Source: Thermoflexales bacterium (GTDB lineage Bacteria; Chloroflexota; Anaerolineae; B4-G1; DUEL01). Taken from it: a DNA stretch of 32,595 nucleotides. Every line of letters starts with the position of its first letter. The first letter of the stretch is position 1. A program made the position numbers and the translations under genes. This document shows, piece after piece, positions 8,087 to 15,937 of this stretch. Below the pieces are notes generated by a model that worked only from the letters and a program-made list of their open reading frames with translations, was not told the origin of the DNA and made no database searches. Location: NCBI GenBank assembly GCA_014360895.1, contig JACIWQ010000027.1, forward strand, positions 1 to 32,595, in the 5' to 3' direction.

Positions 8087-9004
8087 TTACACCACCAGCG
8101 TCTCGTACAGTCGCTCCAGGCTGATGTCGGGGCAGACGGTGTGGCGGCACTGGAGGGTGAGGGCGGCGGCGGAGAGGCCCAACCGGACCGCTTCGGAGGG
8201 CGGAAGACCTTCCAGCAGGCCGAAGATGACGGCGGCGGTGAGGGCATCCCCCACGCCGGTAGGGTCCACGATGGGGACCGAGATGGCGGGCAGATTACCG
8301 CTCTCGTTGAGGGTGGCGTAGCAGAGCCCTTTCTCCGCCAGCGTGATGACGGCCAGTTGGACCCCTTTTGCCACCAGCCGTCGGGCGAGGCGGATGGGGC
8401 GGCCGCTGCTCCCACCCACTTCGCCCAGCAGGGCATACGCCTCCTGCAGGTTGGGGGTCACCAGGTGGAGTTGGCCCAGGAACGGTTGCAGGCGGACGGC
8501 CAGCGGCGCGGAGGTCGGGTCGGCGCAGACGGGACGACCATATTGGGCCGCCAGGCGGAAGACCATCTCCAGCGCGGCCGGGGAGAGGTTGGCGTCTATG
8601 ACGACCATTTCCGCTTCCCGGAAGAGCCGTCGTCGGTCGTGGAGGTAGCGCGGAGTGATGGCCTGGATGGCCCCCATGTCGTCCAGCGCGACGATGAGTT
8701 GTTTCTCCTGGTCCTGCAGGGCCAGGTAGGTGCCGGTACGGAAGTCCGGGCGGACCAGGACGTGTTCGGTGTTCACCCCGGCCTGACGGGCATGCTCCAG
8801 GATGTACCGCCCGGGCCAGTCGTCTCCCAGGGCGGTGATGAGCGCCACGTCCACCCCCAGGCGGGCCAGGTTTTCGGCGATGTTGCGCGCCACCCCGCCA
8901 GGACTCTGGCGGATAACGCCGGGATTGGAGGTCCCCATCTGCAGGGGGCCTCCCACCTGTCCCTTCACATCCAGACCCGCCGCACCGATGACCAGAACGT
9001 CCAT
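8087..9004 (-). CDS. PfkB-family carbohydrate kinase, pseudouridine kinase-like
   Basis: A 305-residue ribokinase-fold protein. It has the N-terminal 'SPGGVARNIAENLARLGVDV' sugar-binding glycine motif (PfkB signature 1), which in this exact form is typical of pseudouridine kinases, 'DANLSP', 'VTPNLQEAYALLG', and PfkB signature 2 'DPTGVGDALTAAV' near residue 245, whose Asp in GVGDA is the catalytic base. The reaction would be ATP-dependent phosphorylation of a nucleoside or sugar. No pseudouridine-5'-phosphate glycosidase gene is nearby, so the substrate stays tentative; ribokinase or adenosine kinase-like activity is possible. GGAGGAGAACCA precedes the ATG. It follows prfA by 52 bp and may share its promoter. 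Confidence 0.8.
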   Translation of the reverse strand: MDVLVIGAAGLDVKGQVGGPLQMGTSNPGVIRQSPGGVARNIAENLARLGVDVALITALGDDWPGRYILEHARQAGVNTEHVLVRPDFRTGTYLALQDQEKQLIVALDDMGAIQAITPRYLHDRRRLFREAEMVVIDANLSPAALEMVFRLAAQYGRPVCADPTSAPLAVRLQPFLGQLHLVTPNLQEAYALLGEVGGSSGRPIRLARRLVAKGVQLAVITLAEKGLCYATLNESGNLPAISVPIVDPTGVGDALTAAVIFGLLEGLPPSEAVRLGLSAAALTLQCRHTVCPDISLERLYETLVV

Positions 9005-9056
9005 TGGTTCTCCTCCCCCGATTCGGTGAAAGGCTACTTCCCGCAGGCTGGCAGGC

Positions 9057-10130
9057 TCAGTCTTCCTCGCCGCCGGTCTGCAAGCGCTCCGCCTGCTCCT
9101 GAGCGATCAACTCGTCAATGAACGGGTCCAGGTCCCCATCCAGCACGTCGGGAAGCCGGTAGAGGGTGAGGCCGATGCGGTGGTCGGTGACCCGGTTCTG
9201 GGGGAAATTGTAGGTGCGGATTTTCTCGCTCCGTTCCCCGGTGCCGACCTGAGCCCGTCGGGTCTCGGCGATTTCCGTCTCCTGCTTCTGGCGTTCCATC
9301 TCGTAGAGGCGGGCGCGCAGGACGGCCAGCGCGCGGGCCCGGTTCTGGGTCTGCGACCGCTCCGATTCGCAGGTCACCACCATCCCGGTCGGCTTGTGGA
9401 TGAGGCGGACGGCGGTGGCGTTCTTCTGCATGTGCTGGCCGCCCGGACCGGAAGAGCGGTACACTTCCATCTCTATGTCGTTGGGGTCAATGTACACTTC
9501 CACCTCGTCCGCTTCCGGGAGGACGGCGACGGTGGCGGTGGAGGTGTGGATGCGTCCGGAAGATTCGGTGATGGGCACCCGCTGGACGCGATGGACGCCG
9601 CTTTCAAATTTGAGGCGCGAGAAAGCGCCCCGGCCCCGGACCTCAAAGATGACCTCTTTAAAGCCGCCCAGGTCGGTAGGGTGGGCGCTGAGCAACTCCG
9701 TCTGCCAGCCACGCCGTTCAGCGTAACGGGTGTACATCCGGTAGAGGTCGCCGGCGAAGAGCCCCGCCTCTTCTCCGCCCGTCCCGGCGCGGATTTCCAC
9801 AATCACATCCCGCTGGTCGCGGGGGTCCCGAGGGAGGAGCAATTGCCGCAGTTGCGCTTCCAGGTCATCCAGGTGTTCCCGCAGACGGGCCACCTCTGCT
9901 TCCGCCAGTTCCCGAAGTTCGGGGTCGCTATCTTCCAGCAGGGATTCCGCCTGCTCCAGTTCCGTCCGGGCCTGGCGGTACTGGCGGTAAAGGGCAACAA
10001 TCTCTTCCAGTTCGGCGTGTTCGCGCGCCAGTTCGGCCAACCGGTCCGGGTCGCTGACGACCTCCGGGTCGGCCATTCGTTGGGCAATCTCTTCGTATCG
10101 GCTCTCAATCCCTTCTAACTTTTCCCACAT
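9057..10130 (-). CDS. prfA: Peptide chain release factor 1
   Basis: A 357-residue class I release factor. It has the helical N-terminal domain starting '[15 protein letters not shown]', '[15 protein letters not shown]', the anticodon-like tripeptide '[14 protein letters not shown]' (PxT type, as in RF1; RF2 has SPF), and the universal GGQ loop '[17 protein letters not shown]', which triggers peptidyl-tRNA hydrolysis. It should read UAA and UAG in the ribosomal A site. The ATG at 10130 is chosen by similarity to the family N-terminus; an in-frame ATG at 10142 would add four residues, and neither has a strong ribosome site. The usual partner prmC does not follow; a PfkB kinase does. A strong promoter lies at 10180-10208. 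Confidence 0.95.
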   Translation of the reverse strand: MWEKLEGIESRYEEIAQRMADPEVVSDPDRLAELAREHAELEEIVALYRQYRQARTELEQAESLLEDSDPELRELAEAEVARLREHLDDLEAQLRQLLLPRDPRDQRDVIVEIRAGTGGEEAGLFAGDLYRMYTRYAERRGWQTELLSAHPTDLGGFKEVIFEVRGRGAFSRLKFESGVHRVQRVPITESSGRIHTSTATVAVLPEADEVEVYIDPNDIEMEVYRSSGPGGQHMQKNATAVRLIHKPTGMVVTCESERSQTQNRARALAVLRARLYEMERQKQETEIAETRRAQVGTGERSEKIRTYNFPQNRVTDHRIGLTLYRLPDVLDGDLDPFIDELIAQEQAERLQTGGEED

Positions 10131-10179
10131 ACTCTGTCCCATCGGGGGAGGTTACCTACAGTTTGTGCTACTGATGGCT

Positions 10180-10208
10180 ATTATAACCGACCCTGGGGAT
10201 ACCGTCAA
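10180..10208 (-). promoter_or_regulatory. sigma70-type promoter of prfA
   Basis: Minus-strand TTGACG (10203-10208), 17-nt spacer, perfect TATAAT (10180-10185). The predicted start is near 10173, about 40 nt before the prfA ATG. It is back-to-back with the plus-strand promoter at 10223-10250. Confidence 0.78.
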
Positions 10209-10222
10209 ACATCCGCGGCGGC

Positions 10223-10250
10223 TTGTCTGATACCCGACTGGGTGTATAAT
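10223..10250 (+). promoter_or_regulatory. sigma70-type promoter of the SRPBCC-nif3 pair
   Basis: TTGTCT (10223-10228) and perfect TATAAT (10245-10250) with a 16-nt spacer, about 40 nt upstream of the ATG at 10298. Only 14 bp separate its -35 from the -35 of the divergent prfA promoter. Confidence 0.75.
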
Positions 10251-10297
10251 CTGAAGTGCCAGCCAAGTTCCCCCGTTGATTGAGAAAGGAGGATGTC

Positions 10298-10726
10298 ATG
10301 GCCGTCATTGAACGCTCTTTCACCGTGGCGGCGCCGCCGGAGAGGGTCTTCGCTTTTTTGACCGACCACGCCAATGATCCCCAATGGCTCCCGGGCCTGG
10401 TGGACAGTCGCAACTTCACCGGCGAGGGGACCGAATACCACTGGGAGTGGACGTACCGGATGGCCGGTATTTCCTTTGACGGCACCGGCCATGTGTTGGA
10501 GCACGACCCGCCCTACCGCCACGTCGTTCAGACGCGCGGCGGCGTGGTCAGTACCTGGGCCTGGACGCTGGAGCCGGAGGGGACCGGAACGCGCATTTAT
10601 CTGCGCCTGGAATACACCGTCCCGGTAGCTGTGCTGGGAAAACTGGCCGAAAAACTGCTCCTGGCGCAAAATGAGAAGGCCGCTGATGAGGGAATGGCCA
10701 ACCTCCAGCGCATCTTCAGTTCATAA
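10298..10726 (+). CDS. SRPBCC (START/polyketide cyclase-like) domain protein
   Basis: A 142-residue single-domain protein of the SRPBCC fold: an N-terminal strand 'VIERSFTVAAPPERVFAFLTDHANDPQWLPG' (split by family prolines), a central run of antiparallel strands ('EWTYRMAGISFDGTGHV', 'TWAWTLEPEGTGTRI') and a long C-terminal helix ('KLAEKLLLAQNEKAADEGM'). The fold makes a deep hydrophobic cavity for lipids or other ligands; no catalytic residues can be assigned. The start at 10298 has AAAGGAGG six bases before the ATG; an earlier in-frame ATG at 10280 overlaps that ribosome site. It is followed after 6 bp by the Nif3-like gene, so the two form an operon. Ligand unknown. Confidence 0.82.
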   Translation: MAVIERSFTVAAPPERVFAFLTDHANDPQWLPGLVDSRNFTGEGTEYHWEWTYRMAGISFDGTGHVLEHDPPYRHVVQTRGGVVSTWAWTLEPEGTGTRIYLRLEYTVPVAVLGKLAEKLLLAQNEKAADEGMANLQRIFSS

Positions 10727-10732
10727 GCTCTC

Positions 10733-11488
10733 ATGGAAACCGGAAAACTGATCACCTACCTGGATGAGTACCTGCGGGTACGGGAGATAGAGGACACTTC
10801 CCAGAACGGTCTGCAGGTGGAGGCGCCCGCAGAGATGCGCAAAGTGGCCTTCGCTGTGGATGCCTGCCAGGCCGCCGCCGATGGCGCCGTCGCCGCGAAG
10901 GCCCAGTTGCTCGTTGTTCATCACGGCCTCTTCTGGGAGAAGCCCCGGCGGCTGGTCGGGCCGCTGTTCCGGCAGGCCCGAACGCTGATCCTGGGCGGCT
11001 GCGGCCTCTACGCTGCCCATCTGCCGCTGGACGCGCATCCGGAAGTCGGCAACAACGCGGAACTGGCGCGGCAACTGGGCCTGCGGGATGTTCGCCCTTT
11101 TGGCCGTTACCACGGGGTGGAGATTGGCGCGGCGGGCACGCTGGAGCCGCCCCTTCCGATTCCCACGCTCATCGGTCGGCTGATTCAGGTTCTGCGGGTG
11201 CCGCCCGTGCGCGTCCTGGCCCACGGGACCCCCGAGGCCCGCCGCGTCGCCGTCATCTCCGGGGACGCCGTCTCTATGTTAGAGCAGGTGGCGGAGGCGG
11301 GATTGGATACCTTCATCACCGGCGAGGCCCGCCACGGGGCTTTCCACTCCGTGGCGGAACTGGGGGTGAACGTCCTCTTCGCGGGCCACTACGCCACGGA
11401 GGCGGTGGGCCTCCAGGCGTTGGCCCGCCACCTGGAGGAGAAGTTCGGCCTGGAGACGGTCTTCCTGGACCTGCCGACGGGGATGTAG
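10733..11488 (+). CDS. Nif3-like dinuclear metal-centre protein (YbgI / GTP cyclohydrolase 1 type 2 homolog)
   Basis: A 251-residue protein, the short form of the Nif3 family without the central PII-like insert. The metal-ligand motifs are clear: 'LVVHHGLFW' with His63-His64, 'AAHLPLDAHPEVGNN' with Asp100, and the C-terminal 'FAGHYATEAVG' with His and Glu. Members form toroidal hexamers with two metals per subunit; enzymatic reports vary and the true function is unsettled. Translation probably depends on coupling with the SRPBCC gene, since the ATG lies 6 bp after its stop and no ribosome site is visible. A strong hairpin starts 8 bp after the stop. Confidence 0.9.
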   Translation: METGKLITYLDEYLRVREIEDTSQNGLQVEAPAEMRKVAFAVDACQAAADGAVAAKAQLLVVHHGLFWEKPRRLVGPLFRQARTLILGGCGLYAAHLPLDAHPEVGNNAELARQLGLRDVRPFGRYHGVEIGAAGTLEPPLPIPTLIGRLIQVLRVPPVRVLAHGTPEARRVAVISGDAVSMLEQVAEAGLDTFITGEARHGAFHSVAELGVNVLFAGHYATEAVGLQALARHLEEKFGLETVFLDLPTGM

Positions 11489-11495
11489 GCCTGGG

Positions 11496-11532
11496 GGCTG
11501 GGGGCGGGCGGCTTTGCCGCCTGCCCCCAGCC
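11496..11532 (+). terminator. Hairpin terminator-like repeat after nif3
   Basis: Arms 11496-11512 and 11516-11532 form a 17-bp stem with one G:T pair and a TTT loop (right arm GCCGCCTGCCCCCAGCC). No clean T-run follows, only TATCTATAAA, so it may act as a 3' end-protecting structure or be a dispersed repeat. Confidence 0.55.
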
Positions 11533-11607
11533 TATCTATAAACTTCATCGGAAATAGGACGCGGATGAACGCGGACGAGCGCAGATTTTCCCTTTGAAGA
11601 AGATACG

Positions 11608-11669
11608 TGCTGCGCCACCTGGCGCTATTCCCGATAAAGTCTTATGAAGGCGCCAGGCACGTGGCAGCA
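11608..11669. repeat. Imperfect palindrome in the nif3-DUF3592 gap
   Basis: CCTGGCGC (11618-11625) pairs with GCGCCAGG (11650-11657), and the outer flanks (11608-11617 with 11661-11669) pair with a bulge. The GCCAGGCAC core resembles the palindrome at 17065-17096. The rest of 11533-11719 carries no gene I can support; it includes a GGACGCGGATGAACGCGGA stretch typical of dispersed bacterial intergenic repeats. Confidence 0.4.
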
Positions 11670-11719
11670 TAAACTCAGGAGTTGGGTGCGTTAGTCAGAT
11701 TTGGCCTGGAGAGTAGCGC

Positions 11720-12310
11720 GTGGGAAAAACATGGTTAAATCTGAAGCGACGTATCTCGCAAGAACTTAATGCTCTTGACAGGGATACTCAAACGATAATT
11801 GGCATCTGCCTTGCAGCATTCGTGTTGATTGCAAACTTTTTGTTATTCGTTACATGGAGAGAGACAGGCACAAAACTGCCAGTCATTATGACATTGTGCG
11901 TGATTGCAGCAAATGTATGGCTGGGGAGTGTTGGTTTTTATTACTCCTGCGATACCTGGAAGGAAATGCGTGCTTTCCGGCTCAACGCAAAGGAGACAAC
12001 AGGGAGAGTAGTTAAGGTAGAGTCCAACTGCTGGGACGATATTGGCCTTGTGTACTATCCCATCATTGAATATGAAGCCGAAGGACGCGTTTATGTCCTA
12101 CGGCATCATCTTTACAGTGCTGTTGTCAATCGCTACAAATTGGGCGACATATATCGCCTGGTTTATTGCCCAGAAAGACCAGGACGGGCAGAATTTTATC
12201 CGTATCCCGTGTGGAAGAAGGGCATCAAGTTATTTGTATATGGATTAGCAGGAGTTATGGCTAGCGGTAGTTTGGTTGGACTTTTGTGCTTGTCGATTTT
12301 TCCAGGATAG
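11720..12310 (+). CDS. DUF3592-like membrane protein, AT-richer than its neighbours
   Basis: A 196-residue protein with two N-terminal membrane spans (about residues 26-45 and 55-75), a globular middle and one C-terminal span (about 172-192). The middle part matches the DUF3592 pattern: 'ETTGRVVKVESN' opening strand, 'VYYPIIEYEAEGRVYVL' and 'YKLGDIYRLVYCPERPGRAEF'. The role of this domain is unknown. The start is GTG at 11720 with GGAGAG eight bases upstream; a nearby ATG at 11731 is out of frame. Base composition is clearly lower in GC than flanking genes (many AAT, AAA, TTA and ATA codons), and repeats lie on both sides, so recent acquisition is plausible. No promoter was recognised. Confidence 0.62.
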   Translation: MGKTWLNLKRRISQELNALDRDTQTIIGICLAAFVLIANFLLFVTWRETGTKLPVIMTLCVIAANVWLGSVGFYYSCDTWKEMRAFRLNAKETTGRVVKVESNCWDDIGLVYYPIIEYEAEGRVYVLRHHLYSAVVNRYKLGDIYRLVYCPERPGRAEFYPYPVWKKGIKLFVYGLAGVMASGSLVGLLCLSIFPG

Positions 12311-12483
12311 TTGTGCCAGGGGGAGTTGCACCTGACGCCGCTCCGATGCGCTTCGCGGCGCAGGTGAAGCGCCAGTCGTTAGGCAGTTGGCCTTCCAGGA
12401 TGAGATTGCCACCATGCTTCGCTCGTGGTGAACTTCGCGACTTTGCCGCTCGCAATGACCCTGCAAATGCGTGAGTCCTGAAA
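12311..12483. repeat. Noncoding interval with a bulged palindrome and a dispersed-repeat-like segment
   Basis: CACCTGACGCCGC (12329-12341) pairs with GCGGCGCAGGTG (12355-12366) with one bulged base. Further right, about 12399-12460 (containing GAGATTGCCACCATGCTTCG and GCTCGCAATGACC) resembles a class of noncoding repeats common in environmental bacterial genomes. It separates the convergent DUF3592 and GT39 genes and holds no supportable gene. Confidence 0.45.
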
Positions 12484-14598
12484 CTATCGCACGGGGACGC
12501 GGATTTCCACGCCCACGGGGTTTCCCGCCTCGTCCAGCACGGAGAGGTACTCGCCGGTCTGGGGGTTCCAGAGGCCGAAGAGGATTTCGTCCCGGCCCGG
12601 TTGGGGCGGACCGACGCCGGGCACGATGTGGTCGTCGTTGAGAATGTCGCCGGGTTGCCAGAGGGTGGTGGGGTAGCGGCCCATGGCCGGGGGGCCATCC
12701 CCCTGGGCGACGGTCTGCCCGTCCCGCAGGTAGTGCAGGAAGACGGTGTACTCTCCGGCGAGGGGGGCGGTAGCCCGCCAGCGCAGCCGTACCCGCACTG
12801 ATCCGTCCTCCAGAGGGGTGACCGTTGCCCCCAGCCACTCCACGCCGCCGGTGAGGCGGGCCTGCGGCGGGGGGATCGGGCCGGGACGGACTGCCAGGAA
12901 GGCCAGGTAGGTAACGTACGGCTCGGTGTCCCGATCGTGCTGGGAGAGGGGGCCTTCCACCACAGTGACCTCGGCGGGATGGGGGAGGAGGGCCCAGGCG
13001 CGGGTCCAGTCGCCGTAGGGCCAGAGGAAGACGGCGATAGGACGCCATTCCGCTTCGCCACACGACGCCTCTACCAGGGCCCCCGCGATCCGGCTAGCTT
13101 CGCACATCGGCTCCTGCTTGGCTTCCAGTCCCACCGTCACCCGCTCCGGCGCGGCGACCAGGAAGCGGACCTGGGGCCAGTCCTCCCAGAGGACCGGCTC
13201 TATGTAGACGCACCCCTCCGGCCCGGCGGTGGGAGTGAGCGGCGATGCCTCCCCCGACCAGCCGATGCCCAGGAAGCGGTTGACGTCCGCCCCCAGCGCC
13301 ACTGCGCCCCGCTCAAACCAGTACCCGGTCATCGGGTCGCGGGCGTAGGGGCCAAAGTAGAGGCGCGCCCCACTTACCAGTTCCAGTCCGATGGCAATGG
13401 TGCTGACCAGAACGCCGATGGTGTTGGAGCCACCGAGATACGAAGACACGAAGGAGGAATCATTCTTCTTCGTGTCTTCGTGTCTTTGTGGTTTGATCGC
13501 CTGAAACTGCTCCAGCCCGAGGGCGGGGAGAAAGGCCAGGACCGGGAGCATGCCCACCGCGCGCAGGAAGTGGGGCGCGTCCTCCGCCAAAATGGTGGGG
13601 AGGGCCATGACCGCCGTCCAGATCAGCACCAGGCCGGCGGCGAAGTTTTGGCGGGCGCGTCGGAGGGCCACGCCGACCCCCAGCAGGAAGGCCGCTCCCA
13701 GCAGCGGGGCAAAGACCGGCCGCCAGGGGACGTTATGGCGCCAGATGCGGTCGCCCCGGACGAAGAACATGCCCAGCGTGCGCAGGATATGGCGGCCCAG
13801 CGTGCCCCAGGGGTCGCCGCCGCTGATGGCCGGATTCCAGATGGAGACCTGGTCGGGGCGGCCCAGGACCACGTCCGGATGGGAGACCGTATAGGCGGCC
13901 AGCGGGGTCAGGACTACCACCGTTGCCAGGACCGCCAGGGCGATTCCCCGCGCGTGGGGCCGGATAGTGCGGGGGCCGGAGGCAATCAAGATGTAGAGGC
14001 CGAACGTTCCCAGGGCGACAGGGGTGAACCGGGCGGCGGTGTAGGTGTAGAAGGAGAGGCCGTAGAGCGCGCCGGCGGCCAGCCAGAGGCGGGTCCGACC
14101 CGTCCGCACCGCCCGGGCTCCCAGCCAGAGGGTCATCGCCAGCATCATGGGCAGGGTGACGGCCCGGAAGCCGACCCGGCTGAGGTGGATATGCCAGAGG
14201 GTGACGGCCAGGACCGCCGCCGCCAGCAGGCCGACGCGGCGGGAGAAAAGGGCCCGTCCCGCCGCCGCCGTCGCCGCGATAGTGAGCATGCCGACGAAGG
14301 CGGAGGTCAGCCGCAGGGCGAAGGGACTTCGTCCCAGGAGGCCAACCGTCCCGGCGGCCAGGTAGATGAAGAGCAGCTCGCGGCCGTTGTTGGCGGGAAA
14401 ATAGACCTGCAGGTGGCCCTGGAGGACGTCCACCGCGTCCAAGCCGTAGTAGGCCTCGTCGTGGTAGAGGCCGGGGGGTATCTGACCGATGGCCGGGAGC
14501 CGCAGCGCGGCGGCCACCAGCAGGATGAGGACGCCGATAAAAATGGCCCTTTGTGGCGGCGAAACCGTCACAAAGGGCATTTTTTCTTTCCCGTTCAC
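12484..14598 (-). CDS. GT39-like polytopic membrane glycosyltransferase with extracytoplasmic beta-rich tail
   Basis: A 704-residue protein. Residues about 18-440 hold roughly ten membrane spans with the GT-C signature 'PPGLYHDEAYYGLDA' in the first outer loop; the Asp47-Glu48 pair is the likely acidic catalytic/metal site of polyprenyl-phosphate-sugar-dependent transferases (ArnT/PMT-like). The last ~270 residues are a soluble outer region ending in a beta-sandwich ('VRVRLRWRATAPLAGEYTVFLH...'). The donor would be a lipid-linked sugar; the acceptor is unknown. The start is GTG at 14598, 9 bp after the CoA-transferase stop; an ATG at 14580 is the alternative. Residues about 367-388 (rich in charged and Ser residues, containing 'RHEDTKKNDSSF') come from a palindromic repeat inserted in frame between two spans. 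Confidence 0.8.
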   Translation of the reverse strand: MNGKEKMPFVTVSPPQRAIFIGVLILLVAAALRLPAIGQIPPGLYHDEAYYGLDAVDVLQGHLQVYFPANNGRELLFIYLAAGTVGLLGRSPFALRLTSAFVGMLTIAATAAAGRALFSRRVGLLAAAVLAVTLWHIHLSRVGFRAVTLPMMLAMTLWLGARAVRTGRTRLWLAAGALYGLSFYTYTAARFTPVALGTFGLYILIASGPRTIRPHARGIALAVLATVVVLTPLAAYTVSHPDVVLGRPDQVSIWNPAISGGDPWGTLGRHILRTLGMFFVRGDRIWRHNVPWRPVFAPLLGAAFLLGVGVALRRARQNFAAGLVLIWTAVMALPTILAEDAPHFLRAVGMLPVLAFLPALGLEQFQAIKPQRHEDTKKNDSSFVSSYLGGSNTIGVLVSTIAIGLELVSGARLYFGPYARDPMTGYWFERGAVALGADVNRFLGIGWSGEASPLTPTAGPEGCVYIEPVLWEDWPQVRFLVAAPERVTVGLEAKQEPMCEASRIAGALVEASCGEAEWRPIAVFLWPYGDWTRAWALLPHPAEVTVVEGPLSQHDRDTEPYVTYLAFLAVRPGPIPPPQARLTGGVEWLGATVTPLEDGSVRVRLRWRATAPLAGEYTVFLHYLRDGQTVAQGDGPPAMGRYPTTLWQPGDILNDDHIVPGVGPPQPGRDEILFGLWNPQTGEYLSVLDEAGNPVGVEIRVPVR
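13440..13481. repeat. Palindromic repeat inside the GT39-like CDS
   Basis: ACGAAGACACGAAG (13440-13453) and its exact reverse complement (13468-13481) make a 14-bp stem with a 14-nt loop; a degenerate continuation (TGTCTTTGTGG) follows on the right. Sequences of the type CGAAGACACGAAG / TTCGTGTCTTCGTG are known to me as dispersed intergenic repeats in many bacteria, so an in-coding copy is unusual. Confidence 0.75.
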
Positions 14599-14607
14599 GG
14601 TTCTTTG

Positions 14608-15924
14608 TCAGATGTAGTTCAACTCTTTCGCCGCCCGGGTCAGTTCGTCCCGGAAATCCGGATGGGCGATGCGGATGAGCGCCTGCGCCCGCTGCCGGAT
14701 GGTCTTGCCGTAGAGGTCCGCCACTCCGTATTCGGTGACCACGTAGTGGACGTGGTAGCGGGTGGTGACGACCCCGGCGCCGGGCTTGAGCATGGGCACG
14801 ATGCGGCTGACCAGGGTGCCGTCCTTCATCGTCGCCGTACTGGGCATAGCGATGATGGGCACCCCGCCCTCGGAGCGGGATGCGCCGTAGATAAAGTCCA
14901 GTTGACCCCCAACGCCGCTATACAGTTTGGGGCCGATGGAATCGGCGCAGACCTGTCCGGTCAGGTCCACCTCTATGGCAGAGTTGATGGCCACCTGCCG
15001 GTAGTTCTGGGCGATGACGAAGGGGTCGTTGACGTACTCGGTCCGGCGCAACTCAATGATGGGGTTATCGTGGGCCCACTCGTAGAGCCGCCGCGTCCCT
15101 AACATAAAGCCGGCGATAATCTTGCCCGGATGCAACGTCTTGCGGGCGTTGGTGATGACCCCGGCCTCTACCAAGTCAATCACCCCGTCGGAGAAGAGTT
15201 CGGTATGGACGCCCAGGTCTTTTTTGTTCCGCAGGAACCGCAGCACCGCGTCCGGAATCTCGCCGATGCCCATCTGCATCGTTGCGCCGTCGGGGACCAA
15301 CTCGGCGATGTACTGGGCGATGCGCAGGACCACATCCGACGGCTCATCGCTGCCCATCGGCAGTTCCATCAGCGGATAGTCCACCGGCACGATGTAATCT
15401 ATGCGGCTCACGTGGATGAAACTATCCCCCAGGCAACGGGGCATGTTGGGGTTGACTTCGGCGATGATAATCCGCGCCGATTCGGCGGGTGTCTTGGTCA
15501 GGCCGGTCTCAATGCCGTAGGAGCAGAAGCCGTGCTCATCGGGCGGGGAGAGATGGACAAAGGCGACGTCCACCGGCAGGATGCCCTTCTGGAAGAGGAG
15601 GGTGAACTCGGAGAGGAGGACGGGGGTGAAATCGGCCCGGCCCTCCTGCACGGCCCGGCGGACGTTGGGGCCGATGAAGAGCGCGTTGGCGCGGATGTGC
15701 CCTTCCATCTCCGGCGCGACGTAGTCGCTGGCCCCGACGGTGAGGGCGTGGCAGATTTCCACGTTCTCCAGTTCACGCGCCCGCGCGACCAGTGCCTTCA
15801 TCAGGACCTGGGGGACGCTGCAGTTGCCGGTCAGAAAAATGCGGTCACCATGCTTGATGACCCGGACAGCTTCCTCGGCCGTTGTCACTTTGCTTTCGTA
15901 AATCCGACTCCATCCTGTAGGCAT
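14608..15924 (-). CDS. Acetyl-CoA hydrolase/transferase family protein, 4-hydroxybutyrate/butyrate CoA-transferase-like
   Basis: A 438-residue class I CoA-transferase. Recognised segments are 'GDRIFLTGNCSVPQVLMKALV' (split at the family Gly), 'SPPDEHGFCSYGIE', 'GATMQMGIGEIPDAVL', 'LGVHTELFSDG', and the C-terminal CoA-binding 'VTEYGVADLYGKTIRQRAQALI'. Glu242 in HTELFSDG aligns with the catalytic Glu that forms the glutamyl-CoA thioester in 4-hydroxybutyrate CoA-transferase. It would exchange CoA between short-chain acids, which suits recycling of acyl-CoA made by the nearby oxidoreductase. The ATG at 15924 follows AAGGAGTGCTCT; longer in-frame starts lie inside ald and are unlikely. It lies 13 bp after the ald stop and 9 bp before GT39. 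Exact acid specificity cannot be told from sequence. Confidence 0.85.
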   Translation of the reverse strand: MPTGWSRIYESKVTTAEEAVRVIKHGDRIFLTGNCSVPQVLMKALVARARELENVEICHALTVGASDYVAPEMEGHIRANALFIGPNVRRAVQEGRADFTPVLLSEFTLLFQKGILPVDVAFVHLSPPDEHGFCSYGIETGLTKTPAESARIIIAEVNPNMPRCLGDSFIHVSRIDYIVPVDYPLMELPMGSDEPSDVVLRIAQYIAELVPDGATMQMGIGEIPDAVLRFLRNKKDLGVHTELFSDGVIDLVEAGVITNARKTLHPGKIIAGFMLGTRRLYEWAHDNPIIELRRTEYVNDPFVIAQNYRQVAINSAIEVDLTGQVCADSIGPKLYSGVGGQLDFIYGASRSEGGVPIIAMPSTATMKDGTLVSRIVPMLKPGAGVVTTRYHVHYVVTEYGVADLYGKTIRQRAQALIRIAHPDFRDELTRAAKELNYI

Positions 15925-15937
15925 AGAGCACTCCTTC

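Noticed and set aside
9005-9056. Missing prmC remnant after prfA
   Set aside because: The 52-bp gap is too short to hold any remnant and no PrmC-like motif (NPPY) is readable there.
12937-15102. Very long plus-strand open frame of over 700 codons
   Set aside because: It is antisense to the GT39-like and CoA-transferase genes, has low-complexity G/R/P/D-rich composition typical of GC-rich shadow frames, and no recognisable domain.
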